Positions 14,388-23,619 of a stretch of DNA of 58,974 nt are shown in pieces. The position numbers were made by a program, and so were the translations under genes. Origin of the DNA: an uncultured Clostridia bacterium (GTDB lineage Bacteria > Bacillota > Clostridia > UBA1381); contig CANQXJ010000008.1 in assembly GCA_947627795.1 (NCBI GenBank), positions 1 through 58,974 on the forward strand, read 5' to 3'. Under the pieces are notes generated by a model. The model saw only the letters and a program-made list of their open reading frames with translations. It was not told the origin of the DNA and searched no databases. Each line of letters begins with the position of its first letter. Positions within the stretch are counted from its first letter, which is position 1.

Positions 14388-15767
14388 TTATATATCAACG
14401 TCAACGGGATATTTCCCGCTGAAGCATCCGTCACAGTAGCCGCAGTGTGCGTTCGGGATGATTTTCCCGAGCGCGCCTATGCTCAGAAATCCGAGACTGT
14501 CCGCGCCTATCAAATCGCGTATTTCGTCCATCGTATGATTGCACACGAAAAGCTGATCGCGCGAGGGTACGTCCGTCCCGAAATAGCAGGGCCACATGAA
14601 CGGCGGCGCAGACGAGCGCACATGGACCTCCTTCGCGCCGAATTTGCGCAAAAGGCTTACAGTGCGTTTTGAGGTCGTCCCGCGTACGATCGTATCGTCC
14701 ACCATCACAACGCGCTTACCCTCGACGGTGCTTCTCAGGACGTTTAATTTAATCCTCACCGCGTTTTCACGCATAGCCTGCGACGGCTGGATGAATGTTC
14801 TTCCTATGTATTTATTCTTGACAAAGCCGGTCGCGTACGGTATGCCCGATTCAGCCGCGTAGCCCATCGCCGCGCTGAGTCCCGAATCGGGAACGCCTAT
14901 CACCACATCCGCCTCAACAGGATACTCCCGCGCGAGATACTTTCCCGCGAGCATTCTCGAATCGTGCGCCGATTGCCCCTCCAAAACGCTGTCGGGACGC
15001 GCAAAGTACAAATATTCAAAAATGCACATAGTATGCGGCTGAGTGTTTACATACGTCTTGATCGAGGTGATTTCACCGTCCTGAACGACAACAATTTCAC
15101 CCGGCAGCAGATCGCGCTCAAATTCTGCTCCGACGCTGTCAAGAGCGCACGTTTCCGAGGCGAATATTATCGCGTCGCCCTTTCTGCCCATGCAGAGAGG
15201 ACGAAATCCCCACGGGTCGCGCACAGCGATAAGCTTCTGCGGGCTCATAACGATAAGCGAAAAAGCTCCTTTTAGATGCTTCACGCTCCGCTCGACCGCT
15301 TCCTCGATGCTCCCCGACCTCAATCGTTCCTTAGCGATGGTGTACGCTATCATCTCGGTGTCGGTGGTAGTCTGAAATATCGCTCCGGTAACGCTCAGCT
15401 CCGACGCGAGCTTGTCCTTGTTTACGAGATTTCCGTTATGCGCGAGAGCTATGTTGCCCTTCACATATCTGAGCACCAGCGGCTGCGCGTTTTCTCTGAG
15501 ACTTCCGCCCGTAGTCGAGTAACGAACGTGCCCCACCGCCATAGTTCCGGGGAGCTTCGCGAGTATCTCCTCGTTAAACACGTCGCTAACAAGTCCCATA
15601 TCCTTATGATACGATATGTCGCGGTTGTTGTTTACGGCTATGCCGCAGCTTTCCTGACCTCTGTGCTGAAGCGCGTACAGTCCGTAATATGTAGTGTGCG
15701 CCGCTTCTCCGGCGGGATCGTAAATCGCGAAAACTCCGCATTCCTCGCCTATTTTTTTATGTTCCAT
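14388..15767 (-). CDS. purF: Amidophosphoribosyltransferase
   Basis: PurF catalyses the first committed step of purine synthesis: PRPP plus glutamine gives phosphoribosylamine. The 459-residue protein starts with a 9-residue propeptide before Cys10 (EECGVFAIYD), the glutaminase nucleophile exposed by self-cleavage, as in the Bacillus-type enzyme. RGQESCG and GHVRYSTTGG are glutaminase-domain motifs and VMVDDTIVRGTT is the PRPP loop. The C-terminal cysteines HCGYCDGC fit the 4Fe-4S site. It is the first gene of a two-gene unit with the Cys-less paralogue. The rest of the purine pathway is not in the window. No obvious PurR box was seen. Confidence 0.95.
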   Translation of the reverse strand: MEHKKIGEECGVFAIYDPAGEAAHTTYYGLYALQHRGQESCGIAVNNNRDISYHKDMGLVSDVFNEEILAKLPGTMAVGHVRYSTTGGSLRENAQPLVLRYVKGNIALAHNGNLVNKDKLASELSVTGAIFQTTTDTEMIAYTIAKERLRSGSIEEAVERSVKHLKGAFSLIVMSPQKLIAVRDPWGFRPLCMGRKGDAIIFASETCALDSVGAEFERDLLPGEIVVVQDGEITSIKTYVNTQPHTMCIFEYLYFARPDSVLEGQSAHDSRMLAGKYLAREYPVEADVVIGVPDSGLSAAMGYAAESGIPYATGFVKNKYIGRTFIQPSQAMRENAVRIKLNVLRSTVEGKRVVMVDDTIVRGTTSKRTVSLLRKFGAKEVHVRSSAPPFMWPCYFGTDVPSRDQLFVCNHTMDEIRDLIGADSLGFLSIGALGKIIPNAHCGYCDGCFSGKYPVDVDI

Positions 15768-15804
15768 AAGACTTCCATCTCCCGCCGTGCTTTAATCCTT
15801 TTCT

Positions 15805-15833
15805 ATTATATACTTTTTATAGGTAAAATTCAA
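15805..15833 (-). promoter_or_regulatory. Promoter of purF
   Basis: On the minus strand, TTGAAT (15828-15833) and TATAAT (15805-15810) have a 17-bp spacer and lie about 40 bp before the purF start. Confidence 0.7.
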
Positions 15834-15976
15834 CTAAAATTTGATATTTTTCTGTAATTTTATTGTTGTGTTAGGGTAACATTTTTTCTGAAAAAACTTG
15901 TTTTAACCTCACGGTTACGGGGTAAATATAACATATGGAAGTAAATCGGTTTTATGCTCTGAAAGGGGGAAGTGTT

Positions 15977-16516
15977 ATGAAGTACGTTATCACCATTGCG
16001 AGAAGCTACGGCTCGGGCGGAAAGGAAATCGGAAAGCTTTTGTCGAAGCGGCTCGGAATAAGCTATTACGGGCGCGAAATACTTGAAATGCTCGGGAATC
16101 ACGACGACGATTTCATAAACGACGAAAGCGTGCAGGACTCTTTCGAGGCGGCGGACGCTCTTTTCAAAGAGCAGTCCGAGATTATAAAGAAGCTTGCGGA
16201 AAAGGAGTCGTGCGTGATAGTGGGACGGTGCGCCGATTATATTCTGAAAGGCATTACAAATCTCGTCCGCGTGTATCTCTACGCTCCCCAGCGCGACTGT
16301 ATGAGGCGCGTATGCAGACTTTACGAGCTGAACCCCGACGACGCGAAAAATCTCATCCACTCCATGAACAAAACGCGCGGAGAGTACTATCACCGCCATA
16401 CCGGTCACGACCGCGACAACGCCCTCAACTACGACTTGTCGCTGAACACCGCGGGGCTTACGCCTGATGAATGTGCCGATATTATCGAAGATTATATTAA
16501 GAAAAAAATTTCATAA
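15977..16516 (+). CDS. Cytidylate kinase-like family protein
   Basis: This 179-residue P-loop protein of the cytidylate kinase-like family contains ITIARSYGSGGKEIGKLL near the N-terminus, where the phosphate-binding loop is SYGSGGKEIG. SCVIVGRCADYIL and RVYLYAP follow, as in uncharacterised CMP-kinase relatives of Clostridia. It is distinct from housekeeping Cmk, so a nucleotide kinase activity is only inferred. An upstream ATG at 15935 is in frame, but the ATG at 15977 has AAAGGGGG at the right distance and begins directly at the conserved beta strand. It is a single gene with its own terminator. Confidence 0.85.
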   Translation: MKYVITIARSYGSGGKEIGKLLSKRLGISYYGREILEMLGNHDDDFINDESVQDSFEAADALFKEQSEIIKKLAEKESCVIVGRCADYILKGITNLVRVYLYAPQRDCMRRVCRLYELNPDDAKNLIHSMNKTRGEYYHRHTGHDRDNALNYDLSLNTAGLTPDECADIIEDYIKKKIS

Positions 16517-16525
16517 TATAACAGA

Positions 16526-16558
16526 AATGTCTCAAGGCAAAACCCTGAGACATTTTTT
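16526..16558 (+). terminator. Terminator of the cytidylate kinase-like gene
   Basis: AATGTCTCA and TGAGACATT form the stem, followed by TTTTTTAATTT. It overlaps the stop of the convergent EAL gene. Confidence 0.85.
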
Positions 16559-18912
16559 TAATTTGCTTTTTTTGTTTTTCCGGTTTCTGTCGGTTTCGTG
16601 TCATTATAAATGTACTTCTCCTCAAATTCCTTAACCGGTATCGGTCTTGAGAAGTAGTAGCCCTGTATCGTGCTGTAGCCGCTCTGCAGGAGGAAATCAG
16701 CCTGTTCGCTTGTTTCAACACCCTCGAAAATTATATCCTTACCCGACGCCGACACAAGGTCCGCAACCTGCTTAATATATCTCTTGCCCTCTTTCGAATT
16801 TGACTTGTCAATAAAGCTCTTATCGATTTTTATAACGTCAACCGGCACCTCGAAAAGCAAATCCAAAGATGAGTAGCCCGTTCCGAAATCGTCTATATTT
16901 ATTATAAAGCCTTCGCTTCTCAGCGTTTCCAAGCTCTTCATCATCTCGCCTTCGTCGCGAGTGAAAACTGTTTCGGTAATTTCAATCTCTATATATTTCT
17001 TCGGAATATTGTACTGGTTTGCGAGCGCTATGACGCGGTTTACAAAATCATCGCGTTTCATATGCATTCTCGAGAAATTTACTGAAATCGGAACAAGCTT
17101 TTTGTTGTCCGCCTGCCATTTCGCGAGAAGCTCAAGCACCTGTCCGAAAATACAGAAATCCATATCGACTATGTAGCCCACCCTTTCAAGCGGTTCCATA
17201 AATTCAGCCGGACTTCTGTATGTCCCGTCGGGCTTTCTCCATCGCGCAAGCGCTTCCGCGCCCACCACCTCGTGCTTTTTGAGCGAATACTTGGGCTGCA
17301 AAAACGCCTCTATCTCGCCGCGGCGTATAGCGTTATGCACTCCGCCGATTATGGCAAGCTCGCTTTTCTTCTTTTCCTTCATTTCCTCGGTGAAAACCGA
17401 ATAATATGTATCGCGCGTTTCCTTTGCGATCTTTCTCGCCAAATTCGCGTTTTCTATGCCCGTCGCAATATCGTCCTCGCGCGGATGCATTATATATACG
17501 CCCGTCGATACGCGCAAATCGCTGACGGGATATTTTTTTCGCATGATTTCCGTAAAGTCCCTGTTCATGTTCTCGACCTCGAGAAGCATATCCTCAACAG
17601 AATTGACGCGCATATATACTATAAATCGGTCGGCGCTTACTCTTGTCGCCATAATACCGAAGGACTTAAGCTCGTCGCCGAACGAGCGGAGCACCTGATT
17701 GCCTCTGAAAAATCCGAAATTCTCGTTTACATACGCGAAATTATTTATATCCATATACAATATAGCGTAAGTGTCGCTGCGCTCCGCCCTTGCGAAATGC
17801 TCCTGAGCCTTCTCAACAAAACGCCTGTACGCCATAAGCCCCGTAAGCGGATCGAGAGCCGTTTCCGTTATCTCGCTGTCCGCCGTGCGCCGCTCTACGA
17901 TAAGCGACATGCACAGCGCTATAATTTTGCTTATTTCATAAAATGTATTTTTCTCGTAATCCGACCATACTCTGCTTGATTTCTTATCGCAGAACGACAC
18001 ATAGCCTATAAGATTAACGTCCTTATAAAGCAGACAATTCACGCCGGAGCGTACGCCTATAAGTCTGAAAAAATCCCTGTCCTTTTCCGAGAACATTTCC
18101 GACTCGGTATCCTCTATAGTCATAAATCCGCGCGCATCAAAGCCCGCCATGAAGCCGTCCCAGTCGGTATACTCGATATTTCTGCGCATATCGAGAAATC
18201 CCTGTGGTTTATCCCAATGTATCTTCTCGTGCATAATATGATTTTCCGGATCAAACTCGCACAAAATCGTTTCATCTATATTAAATCTCATCGAAAGCGC
18301 TTCAACAAGCAGGCTGAGAGAGCTTTCAATGCTTCTCGCTCCGCTTATAAGTCCGGACGCCGCCGCTATAAACGCGCTGTCGTAATCGCGTTTGCTAATG
18401 GGCACATAATCTATATATTCCGGTTCTTTATAATCGGGATAATCCTTTTCGTAGTTTTCATTATATTCGCGCATATGCACATGCTGGCGCTGAGCCGCGT
18501 ACATAGCCAAATGCGACTTATGCATAAAATCCTCGCACGAGCCGCAGCCGTCATGGGAGAAGCATACGCCTACCTTACATGACACGAGCCGCTTTCCGCT
18601 TCCCATATAGCTGTTATAATATAAATCATCTATAATATCAAGATATGACTTAACAATATCCTTGTTTCCGTTTTTTACGAAAACTGCATACGAATTTGAC
18701 AGGACGCGGCCTATAATAACATTTTCCGCGTCAAGCCTTTCCCCGAGCTTGAGCCCTATAGTTCCGAGTGCAATGTCAACAAAAGCGATGCCGTAATCGT
18801 CAATACATCTCTTGTAATTATCCAAGGCAACCATGATCATAGCGCTGTCGGTATCGCCGGAAGCCGCAAGAAACTCATCGGTCAACCATACCATTTCAGA
18901 TTTGTTGAACAT
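16558..18912 (-). CDS. GAF-GGDEF-EAL protein, probable c-di-GMP phosphodiesterase
   Basis: A 784-residue cytosolic signalling protein. Residues 1-150 look like a degenerate GGDEF fold, 190-345 a GAF-like sensor, 350-510 a second GGDEF domain and 520-765 an EAL domain. The GGDEF motif is replaced by SADRF (426-430), so cyclase activity is unlikely. The EAL domain keeps EAL (553-555), ITET (645-648), DDFGTGYSS (674-682), KID (695-697), EGVET (730-734) and QGYYF (750-754), the metal and catalytic residues of active phosphodiesterases. It should therefore hydrolyse c-di-GMP, controlled by GAF ligand or GTP binding. It has no membrane segment. The start follows AAAGGGGTGG. Confidence 0.9.
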   Translation of the reverse strand: MFNKSEMVWLTDEFLAASGDTDSAMIMVALDNYKRCIDDYGIAFVDIALGTIGLKLGERLDAENVIIGRVLSNSYAVFVKNGNKDIVKSYLDIIDDLYYNSYMGSGKRLVSCKVGVCFSHDGCGSCEDFMHKSHLAMYAAQRQHVHMREYNENYEKDYPDYKEPEYIDYVPISKRDYDSAFIAAASGLISGARSIESSLSLLVEALSMRFNIDETILCEFDPENHIMHEKIHWDKPQGFLDMRRNIEYTDWDGFMAGFDARGFMTIEDTESEMFSEKDRDFFRLIGVRSGVNCLLYKDVNLIGYVSFCDKKSSRVWSDYEKNTFYEISKIIALCMSLIVERRTADSEITETALDPLTGLMAYRRFVEKAQEHFARAERSDTYAILYMDINNFAYVNENFGFFRGNQVLRSFGDELKSFGIMATRVSADRFIVYMRVNSVEDMLLEVENMNRDFTEIMRKKYPVSDLRVSTGVYIMHPREDDIATGIENANLARKIAKETRDTYYSVFTEEMKEKKKSELAIIGGVHNAIRRGEIEAFLQPKYSLKKHEVVGAEALARWRKPDGTYRSPAEFMEPLERVGYIVDMDFCIFGQVLELLAKWQADNKKLVPISVNFSRMHMKRDDFVNRVIALANQYNIPKKYIEIEITETVFTRDEGEMMKSLETLRSEGFIINIDDFGTGYSSLDLLFEVPVDVIKIDKSFIDKSNSKEGKRYIKQVADLVSASGKDIIFEGVETSEQADFLLQSGYSTIQGYYFSRPIPVKEFEEKYIYNDTKPTETGKTKKAN

Positions 18913-18951
18913 AATACCACCCCTTTATGTTTATTATTCCCATACATATTA

Positions 18952-18981
18952 ATTATATCATATGCATATATATTTTGGCAA
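18952..18981 (-). promoter_or_regulatory. Promoter of the EAL gene
   Basis: On the minus strand, TTGCCA (18976-18981) and TATAAT (18952-18957) have an 18-bp spacer. Confidence 0.5.
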
Positions 18982-19067
18982 GTCCCTTTCATGACATTTT
19001 TTATGCATTTCACGATATTTTTTAATATGTTCACTCAAATTCCGCAGAGCTTTGGAAGTCTTTCAAA

Positions 19068-20558
19068 TCATCTCGCGCATCTGCCGTAAATTCTCGTGAC
19101 GGCGGCGATTTTTTTCGCGAGATCATCGGTGAAACCCCATTCCTCAGCCCGCCACTGCCAGTTATTTCCGAGCGTCGAGGGAATATTCACACGCGCTTCG
19201 CTGCCAAGCTCCAAATAATCCTGCATCTGAATAATAACGGTGTCGCCTACGCACGCAAACGCTGTTTTGATAAATTTCCATACAAACTCGCTGTCGGAGC
19301 AGTTCTTGTCTATATCAAGGAAATCGCAGCAAAATTCGATCGTGTCCTCATCCATGTCCTTTTTCCAGCCGAGGATAGTGTCGTTGTCGTGCGTTCCTAT
19401 GTAAACGACGCAGTTCTTGTCATAATTATACGGCAGATAATTGCTTTCCTCGCGCGGATCGAACGCAAACTCCAGCACCTTCATTCCGGGAAATCCCGAA
19501 TCCTCGAGCATCATCAGCACCGACGGAGTTAAAAATCCCAGATCCTCCGCGATGATCGGAAGCTTTCCGAGATGGCTTTCGATAAACCGGAAAAACTCGA
19601 TCCCCGGTCCCGTGCGCCACTCGCCGTTTTCTGCTGTCTTGTCGCCGTAGGGAATTGCGTAATACCCGTCAAAGCCGCGGAAGTGGTCGATCCTGACTAT
19701 ATCGTAAAGCTCCGCCGACGCTTTTAATCTGTCCATCCACCAGTTATAGCCCGTTTCCTTATGACGCGCCCAGTTATATAGCGGATTTCCCCAAAGCTGT
19801 CCGGTAGGCGAAAACGCGTCGGGCGGGCAGCCCGCCACGGCTTTCGGGTTTAAATCGCCGTCAAGCTCGAACAAATCGGGATGCACCCACACCGCCGCGC
19901 TGTCGAGCGCGACATATATCGGGATATCGCCGATAAACTGTACGCCGTGATCGTTCGCGTACTTTTTCAGCTTGTTCCACTGTTCAAAAAACTTAAACTG
20001 CAAAAATTCCCAAAACATAACGTCGTCGCCGTGCGATGTTTTAAACTCCCAAAGCGAATGAGGATCGCGGCGCTTGAGATTCTCATCCCATTCGAGCCAC
20101 GCCTTGCCGTCGTTTTCCTCTTTTATGCTCATAAACAGCGCGTAATTTGAGATCCATGTCTCATTCTCCTCCAAAAAGCGGTCAAACTCCGTCAAATCGG
20201 TTTCCTTAAACCGCCCGAACGCCTTGCGAAGCACCGGAAAACGCAGCTCGTACAAGGTTTCATAATCAACTTTTTCCGCCGATTCTCCCCAGTTTAAATC
20301 CGCGTATTCCTCCTTTTTGAGCAGCCCCTCCGAGCGCAGTATATCCAAATCAATAAAATACGGATTACCCGCGTGAGTCGAAAACGACTGATACGGCGAA
20401 TCACCGTAGCTCGTCGGGCAAAGCGGCAAAATCTGCCAGTATGTTTGCTTTGCCTTTTCCAGAAAATCAACAAATTTATATGCCGCCGCGCCCATAGTGC
20501 CTATGCCGTAATCGGACGGCAGCGACGAAATATGCATGAGTATACCACTCGAACGCAT
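19068..20558 (-). CDS. malQ: 4-alpha-glucanotransferase (amylomaltase)
   Basis: MalQ (glycoside hydrolase family 77) transfers maltosyl or longer glucans between chains, releasing glucose during maltodextrin or glycogen use. The 496-residue length is typical. The N-terminus SSGILMHISSLPSDYGIG and PTSYGDSPYQS are GH77 signatures. Catalytic residues are the nucleophile Asp291 in RIDHFRG, Glu338 in AEDLG and Asp391 in GTHDNDT. The start follows GGGAGGA with a 9-base spacer. It begins 22 bp after the RsuA-HAD gene on the same strand and may share its transcript. No phosphorylase or maltose transporter lies nearby. Confidence 0.95.
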   Translation of the reverse strand: MRSSGILMHISSLPSDYGIGTMGAAAYKFVDFLEKAKQTYWQILPLCPTSYGDSPYQSFSTHAGNPYFIDLDILRSEGLLKKEEYADLNWGESAEKVDYETLYELRFPVLRKAFGRFKETDLTEFDRFLEENETWISNYALFMSIKEENDGKAWLEWDENLKRRDPHSLWEFKTSHGDDVMFWEFLQFKFFEQWNKLKKYANDHGVQFIGDIPIYVALDSAAVWVHPDLFELDGDLNPKAVAGCPPDAFSPTGQLWGNPLYNWARHKETGYNWWMDRLKASAELYDIVRIDHFRGFDGYYAIPYGDKTAENGEWRTGPGIEFFRFIESHLGKLPIIAEDLGFLTPSVLMMLEDSGFPGMKVLEFAFDPREESNYLPYNYDKNCVVYIGTHDNDTILGWKKDMDEDTIEFCCDFLDIDKNCSDSEFVWKFIKTAFACVGDTVIIQMQDYLELGSEARVNIPSTLGNNWQWRAEEWGFTDDLAKKIAAVTRIYGRCAR

Positions 20559-20580
20559 AAAAAATTCCTCCCTTAATTCT

Positions 20581-21951
20581 CTATATTAAATCCAAAAGCT
20601 CCTTCGGGTTTTCTATAATATATTCCGCGCCCGCTTCGTTTAATTCGTCATAATCGCGGAATCCCCACAAAACCCCGACGGTAGTCATTCCGGCATTTTT
20701 TCCGGTTTTAATGTCAACGTTTGTGTCGCCGATAAACACGCATTCCTCCGGCGTTACTTCAAGAGCCGCGGCGGCTCTCAAAGCTGAGTCGGGCGCGGGC
20801 TTGGTCGGCTGACCGTCGATAACGCCGCTTATAAAATCAAAAACACCCTCGCCGAAAATTTGACGTATAACGTCGTGCGCCACGTTATCGGGCTTGTTCG
20901 TGCATACGGCTAATTTTATTTTACGCTTTTTAAGCTTCGTTAAAAGCGTTCGTATCCCCTCGTACGCGTCCGTATCATACAGCGGATCGGCTTCGTAGCC
21001 CGCGTCATAGTCGGCGCAAACAGCGTCGTAGTTAGCTTCAATATCTGCATTATTCGCGCGCAGGATACGCTCGATCAGAACCTTTCTTCCGTCTCCGACA
21101 TACCTTTTGTAATCGTTCACGGGCAAAGCGTTGAACCCGTTTTTCACAAGCGCCTCGTTTCCGAAATGCGCTATCGCGTTGATAGTGTTCGTGAGCGTGC
21201 CGTCCAAATCGAACACGCACGCCTTTATTTCCTTGTCCATCTTTTTCTCCTTAATTGCCATCAAAAGCGCAAGCTCCTCGTCCGTAAGCTCGCGCGACTC
21301 ACCGGGGGCGAGCGTTTCATCGATTTTAAGCGGACCTATCGCCACGCGCTTTAAATAGTTTACCGCCTTTCCCACACGGTCGACCATGCGCTTGACCTGA
21401 TGATATTTTCCCTCCGCTATTTCGATATATACCTCGCGCGGATTTTCGGTCAATTCAAGCCTCGCGCTTTTCGCGGTGAACTCCTTGAACTCCATTCCCG
21501 CCGCGAATTTTTCAATATCCGCTTCCTCCATGGGACGGTCGGTGACGGCGAAATACCGCTTATACACGTTCTTATTCGGCGACAGCATACTGTGCGCGAA
21601 CTTTCCGTCGTTTGTTATAAGCAGCAAACCTTCGGTGTCAACGTCGAGCCTTCCGACCGGAAAAATATCGAACGGCTTGTAGCTCTCGTCGATATAATCG
21701 AGCACCGTAGGATAGCGCTTATCCTCTCGCGCGCTCACACAGCCTGCGGGCTTGTTGAGCATAATATACACAAACCGCTTATAAAACAGTGTTTCCCCAT
21801 TAACGCAAACAACAGCCGTTTTCTCGTCAACATTTTCGCCCGTGTTTTCCACGACTTCCCCGTTGACGGTAACGACTCCCGTACGTATAATTTTTTTTGA
21901 CTCGCGGCGGCTTGCTACATTGCAGTCCGCGAGATATTTGTCAAGCCGCAT
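20581..21951 (-). CDS. RsuA-type pseudouridine synthase fused to a HAD phosphatase
   Basis: One 456-residue frame joins two enzymes. Residues 1-235 are an RsuA/RluB-family rRNA pseudouridine synthase, with an N-terminal S4 domain (RLDKYLADCNVASRRES) and the catalytic block GRLDVDTEGLLLITNDG. From residue 238 (MDKEIKACVFDLDGTL) it continues as a HAD hydrolase of the Gph/PpaX type, with VFDLDGT, CTNKP and FIGDTNVDI motifs. At the join, AAGGAG lies six bases before ATG 21240, so the HAD part could also be made separately. The ATG at 21951 was chosen over an adjacent TTG because AGGAG lies eight bases upstream. The two domains have unrelated known roles. Confidence 0.88.
   Translation of the reverse strand: MRLDKYLADCNVASRRESKKIIRTGVVTVNGEVVENTGENVDEKTAVVCVNGETLFYKRFVYIMLNKPAGCVSAREDKRYPTVLDYIDESYKPFDIFPVGRLDVDTEGLLLITNDGKFAHSMLSPNKNVYKRYFAVTDRPMEEADIEKFAAGMEFKEFTAKSARLELTENPREVYIEIAEGKYHQVKRMVDRVGKAVNYLKRVAIGPLKIDETLAPGESRELTDEELALLMAIKEKKMDKEIKACVFDLDGTLTNTINAIAHFGNEALVKNGFNALPVNDYKRYVGDGRKVLIERILRANNADIEANYDAVCADYDAGYEADPLYDTDAYEGIRTLLTKLKKRKIKLAVCTNKPDNVAHDVIRQIFGEGVFDFISGVIDGQPTKPAPDSALRAAAALEVTPEECVFIGDTNVDIKTGKNAGMTTVGVLWGFRDYDELNEAGAEYIIENPKELLDLI
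21240..21252 (-). promoter_or_regulatory. Internal ribosome binding site and ATG at the RsuA-HAD junction
   Basis: AAGGAG (21252-21247 on the minus strand) is followed after six bases by ATG 21240, in the same frame as the upstream domain and directly before the HAD domain. It suggests a former or still active separate start. Confidence 0.6.
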
Positions 21952-21979
21952 CAAATCCGCTCCTGTCCGTAAAATCGCT

Positions 21980-22010
21980 AAAAAGGGGCGAACGCTGTTC
22001 GCCCCTTTAA
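21980..22010 (-). terminator. Terminator of the amino acid ABC operon
   Basis: AAAGGGGCGAAC and GTTCGCCCCTTT form a 12-bp stem with a 3-nt loop. On the minus strand it is followed by a TTTTTA run. Confidence 0.9.
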
Positions 22011-22026
22011 TGACGTTTTTATTTAA

Positions 22027-22851
22027 TTATTCCTCAGCTTCCGAATACTTTACCGCGAGCTCGTCAATCTCTCCGCTGTCTATCATGCCCTGAAGCACCG
22101 TGTTTATCTGGTCAAGCAGCTCCGTGTTGCCCTTCTGAACAGCTATAGCGTACTCCTCGCTCTCGAAAGCGGCGGGATCCTCAACGACCTTCAAGCCGTT
22201 GTTTGCCGCGAGCGCCTTACCTGTAGCGGAGTCGATAACAACCGCGTCAAGCTTGCCGTTCTTAACGTCCTGAACAATGTCGATACCTCTGTTAGCTCTT
22301 GTGATATTCTCTTCGGGAACAGCCAGCTCGGACGTTACGATATTGTCGCCCGTGTAACCGAGAACAACGCCGACCTTCTTATCATTCTTAAGATCCTCTG
22401 CGGATGTGATATCCGTGTTGTCAGCGCCCACTACCATAACCTGAGTAGCAACATAGTACGGAATCGAGAAATCAACGTTCTGCGCTCTCTCGGGAGTAGC
22501 CGTCATGCCCGCGATCGCCATATCTATCTTGCCCGTGCTTACAGCCGCGCAAAGGCCGTCGAACTCCTGGTCCTCAATCTGAAGCTCTCTGCCCATGCTG
22601 TCAGCAATGTTCTTCGCGATAGCAACGTCTATACCGTCAAACTCGCCTACGATACCCTGAGTCGTAACAAACTCAAACGGCGGGAACGCCGCGTTCGTAC
22701 CCATGATGAGCTTTTCGCCGCTCGCCGCTGTCGAAGCGCCGTCGTCAGCCGCTGTGTCGCCGCCCGTCGAGCCGCCGCCGCAAGCCGCGAGCATCGAAAT
22801 ACTCATAGCCGCCGCCAATGTCATTGCCAATACCTTTGTTAACTTTTTCAT
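22027..22851 (-). CDS. Polar amino acid ABC transporter substrate-binding lipoprotein
   Basis: This 274-residue solute-binding protein of family 3 has a signal peptide with lipobox LAAC at Cys24, then a low-complexity Gly/Ser/Ala/Asp linker. The mature domain has the family 3 features GTNAAFPPFEF, GFD-like GEFDGIDVAIAKNIA and IAGMTATPERAQNVDFSIPYY. These proteins capture amino acids such as glutamine, arginine, cystine or histidine; the ligand cannot be assigned. It is the last gene of a permease-ATPase-binding protein operon, 32 bp after the ATPase gene. The start follows AGGAGG. Confidence 0.93.
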   Translation of the reverse strand: MKKLTKVLAMTLAAAMSISMLAACGGGSTGGDTAADDGASTAASGEKLIMGTNAAFPPFEFVTTQGIVGEFDGIDVAIAKNIADSMGRELQIEDQEFDGLCAAVSTGKIDMAIAGMTATPERAQNVDFSIPYYVATQVMVVGADNTDITSAEDLKNDKKVGVVLGYTGDNIVTSELAVPEENITRANRGIDIVQDVKNGKLDAVVIDSATGKALAANNGLKVVEDPAAFESEEYAIAVQKGNTELLDQINTVLQGMIDSGEIDELAVKYSEAEE

Positions 22852-22883
22852 TTTATATTCCTCCTAAATAAAATTGACTTAAA

Positions 22884-23606
22884 TTATAAAACCTTGCTCA
22901 GGAACGACTGAGTTCTCTCGTTCTTCGGATTTGAGAACAGCTCGTCGGGCTTGCCCTCCTCCATAACTATGCCTTCGTCCATGAACAGAACGCGCGACGC
23001 GACCTCGCGCGCGAAGCCCATCTCGTGAGTTACCACGACCATCGTCATGCCCGCGTCGGCAAGATTCTTCATAACCTGCAAAACCTCGCCTACCATTTCC
23101 GGATCGAGAGCCGATGTAGGCTCGTCGAAAAGCATTATGTCGGGATCCATCGCGAGAGCGCGCGCGATCGCTATTCTCTGCTGCTGACCGCCCGAAAGCT
23201 GAGCCGGATACGCGTCAGCCTTGTCTCCGAGCCCTACCATTTCGAGAAGCTCCTTCGCTCTTTTTTCCGCCTGCTCCTTCGGCATTTTCTTTACCTTCAC
23301 AGGCGCGAGTGTGATGTTGTCCATAATGCTCAAATGCGGGAACAGATTGAACTGCTGGAACACCATTCCCATTTTTTCTCTTATCTTGTTGACGTTTGTT
23401 TTCGGATCCGTGATGTTCTCGCCCTCGATAAGAATTTCGCCCTCGGTCGGGACCTCAAGCAGATTTATGCAGCGCAGAAACGTCGATTTACCGGAACCCG
23501 ACGGTCCGATCACAACGACCTTCTCGCCCTTTTTAATATGCTGGTCTATGCCCTTTAAGACCTGCAAATCCCCGAAGGATTTTTTAAGACCTGTAATTTT
23601 AATCAT
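22884..23606 (-). CDS. Polar amino acid ABC transporter ATPase (GlnQ/HisP type)
   Basis: A 240-residue ATPase with Walker [10 protein letters not shown] (34-42), Q-loop FQQFNLFPH, signature LSGGQQQR and Walker [22 protein letters not shown] after the H-loop is typical of the polar amino acid transport class. It powers import through the adjacent permease. The gene lies 13 bp after the permease and 32 bp before the binding protein gene. The start follows GGGGGA. Confidence 0.94.
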   Translation of the reverse strand: MIKITGLKKSFGDLQVLKGIDQHIKKGEKVVVIGPSGSGKSTFLRCINLLEVPTEGEILIEGENITDPKTNVNKIREKMGMVFQQFNLFPHLSIMDNITLAPVKVKKMPKEQAEKRAKELLEMVGLGDKADAYPAQLSGGQQQRIAIARALAMDPDIMLFDEPTSALDPEMVGEVLQVMKNLADAGMTMVVVTHEMGFAREVASRVLFMDEGIVMEEGKPDELFSNPKNERTQSFLSKVL

Positions 23607-23619
23607 TATACCGTTCCCC

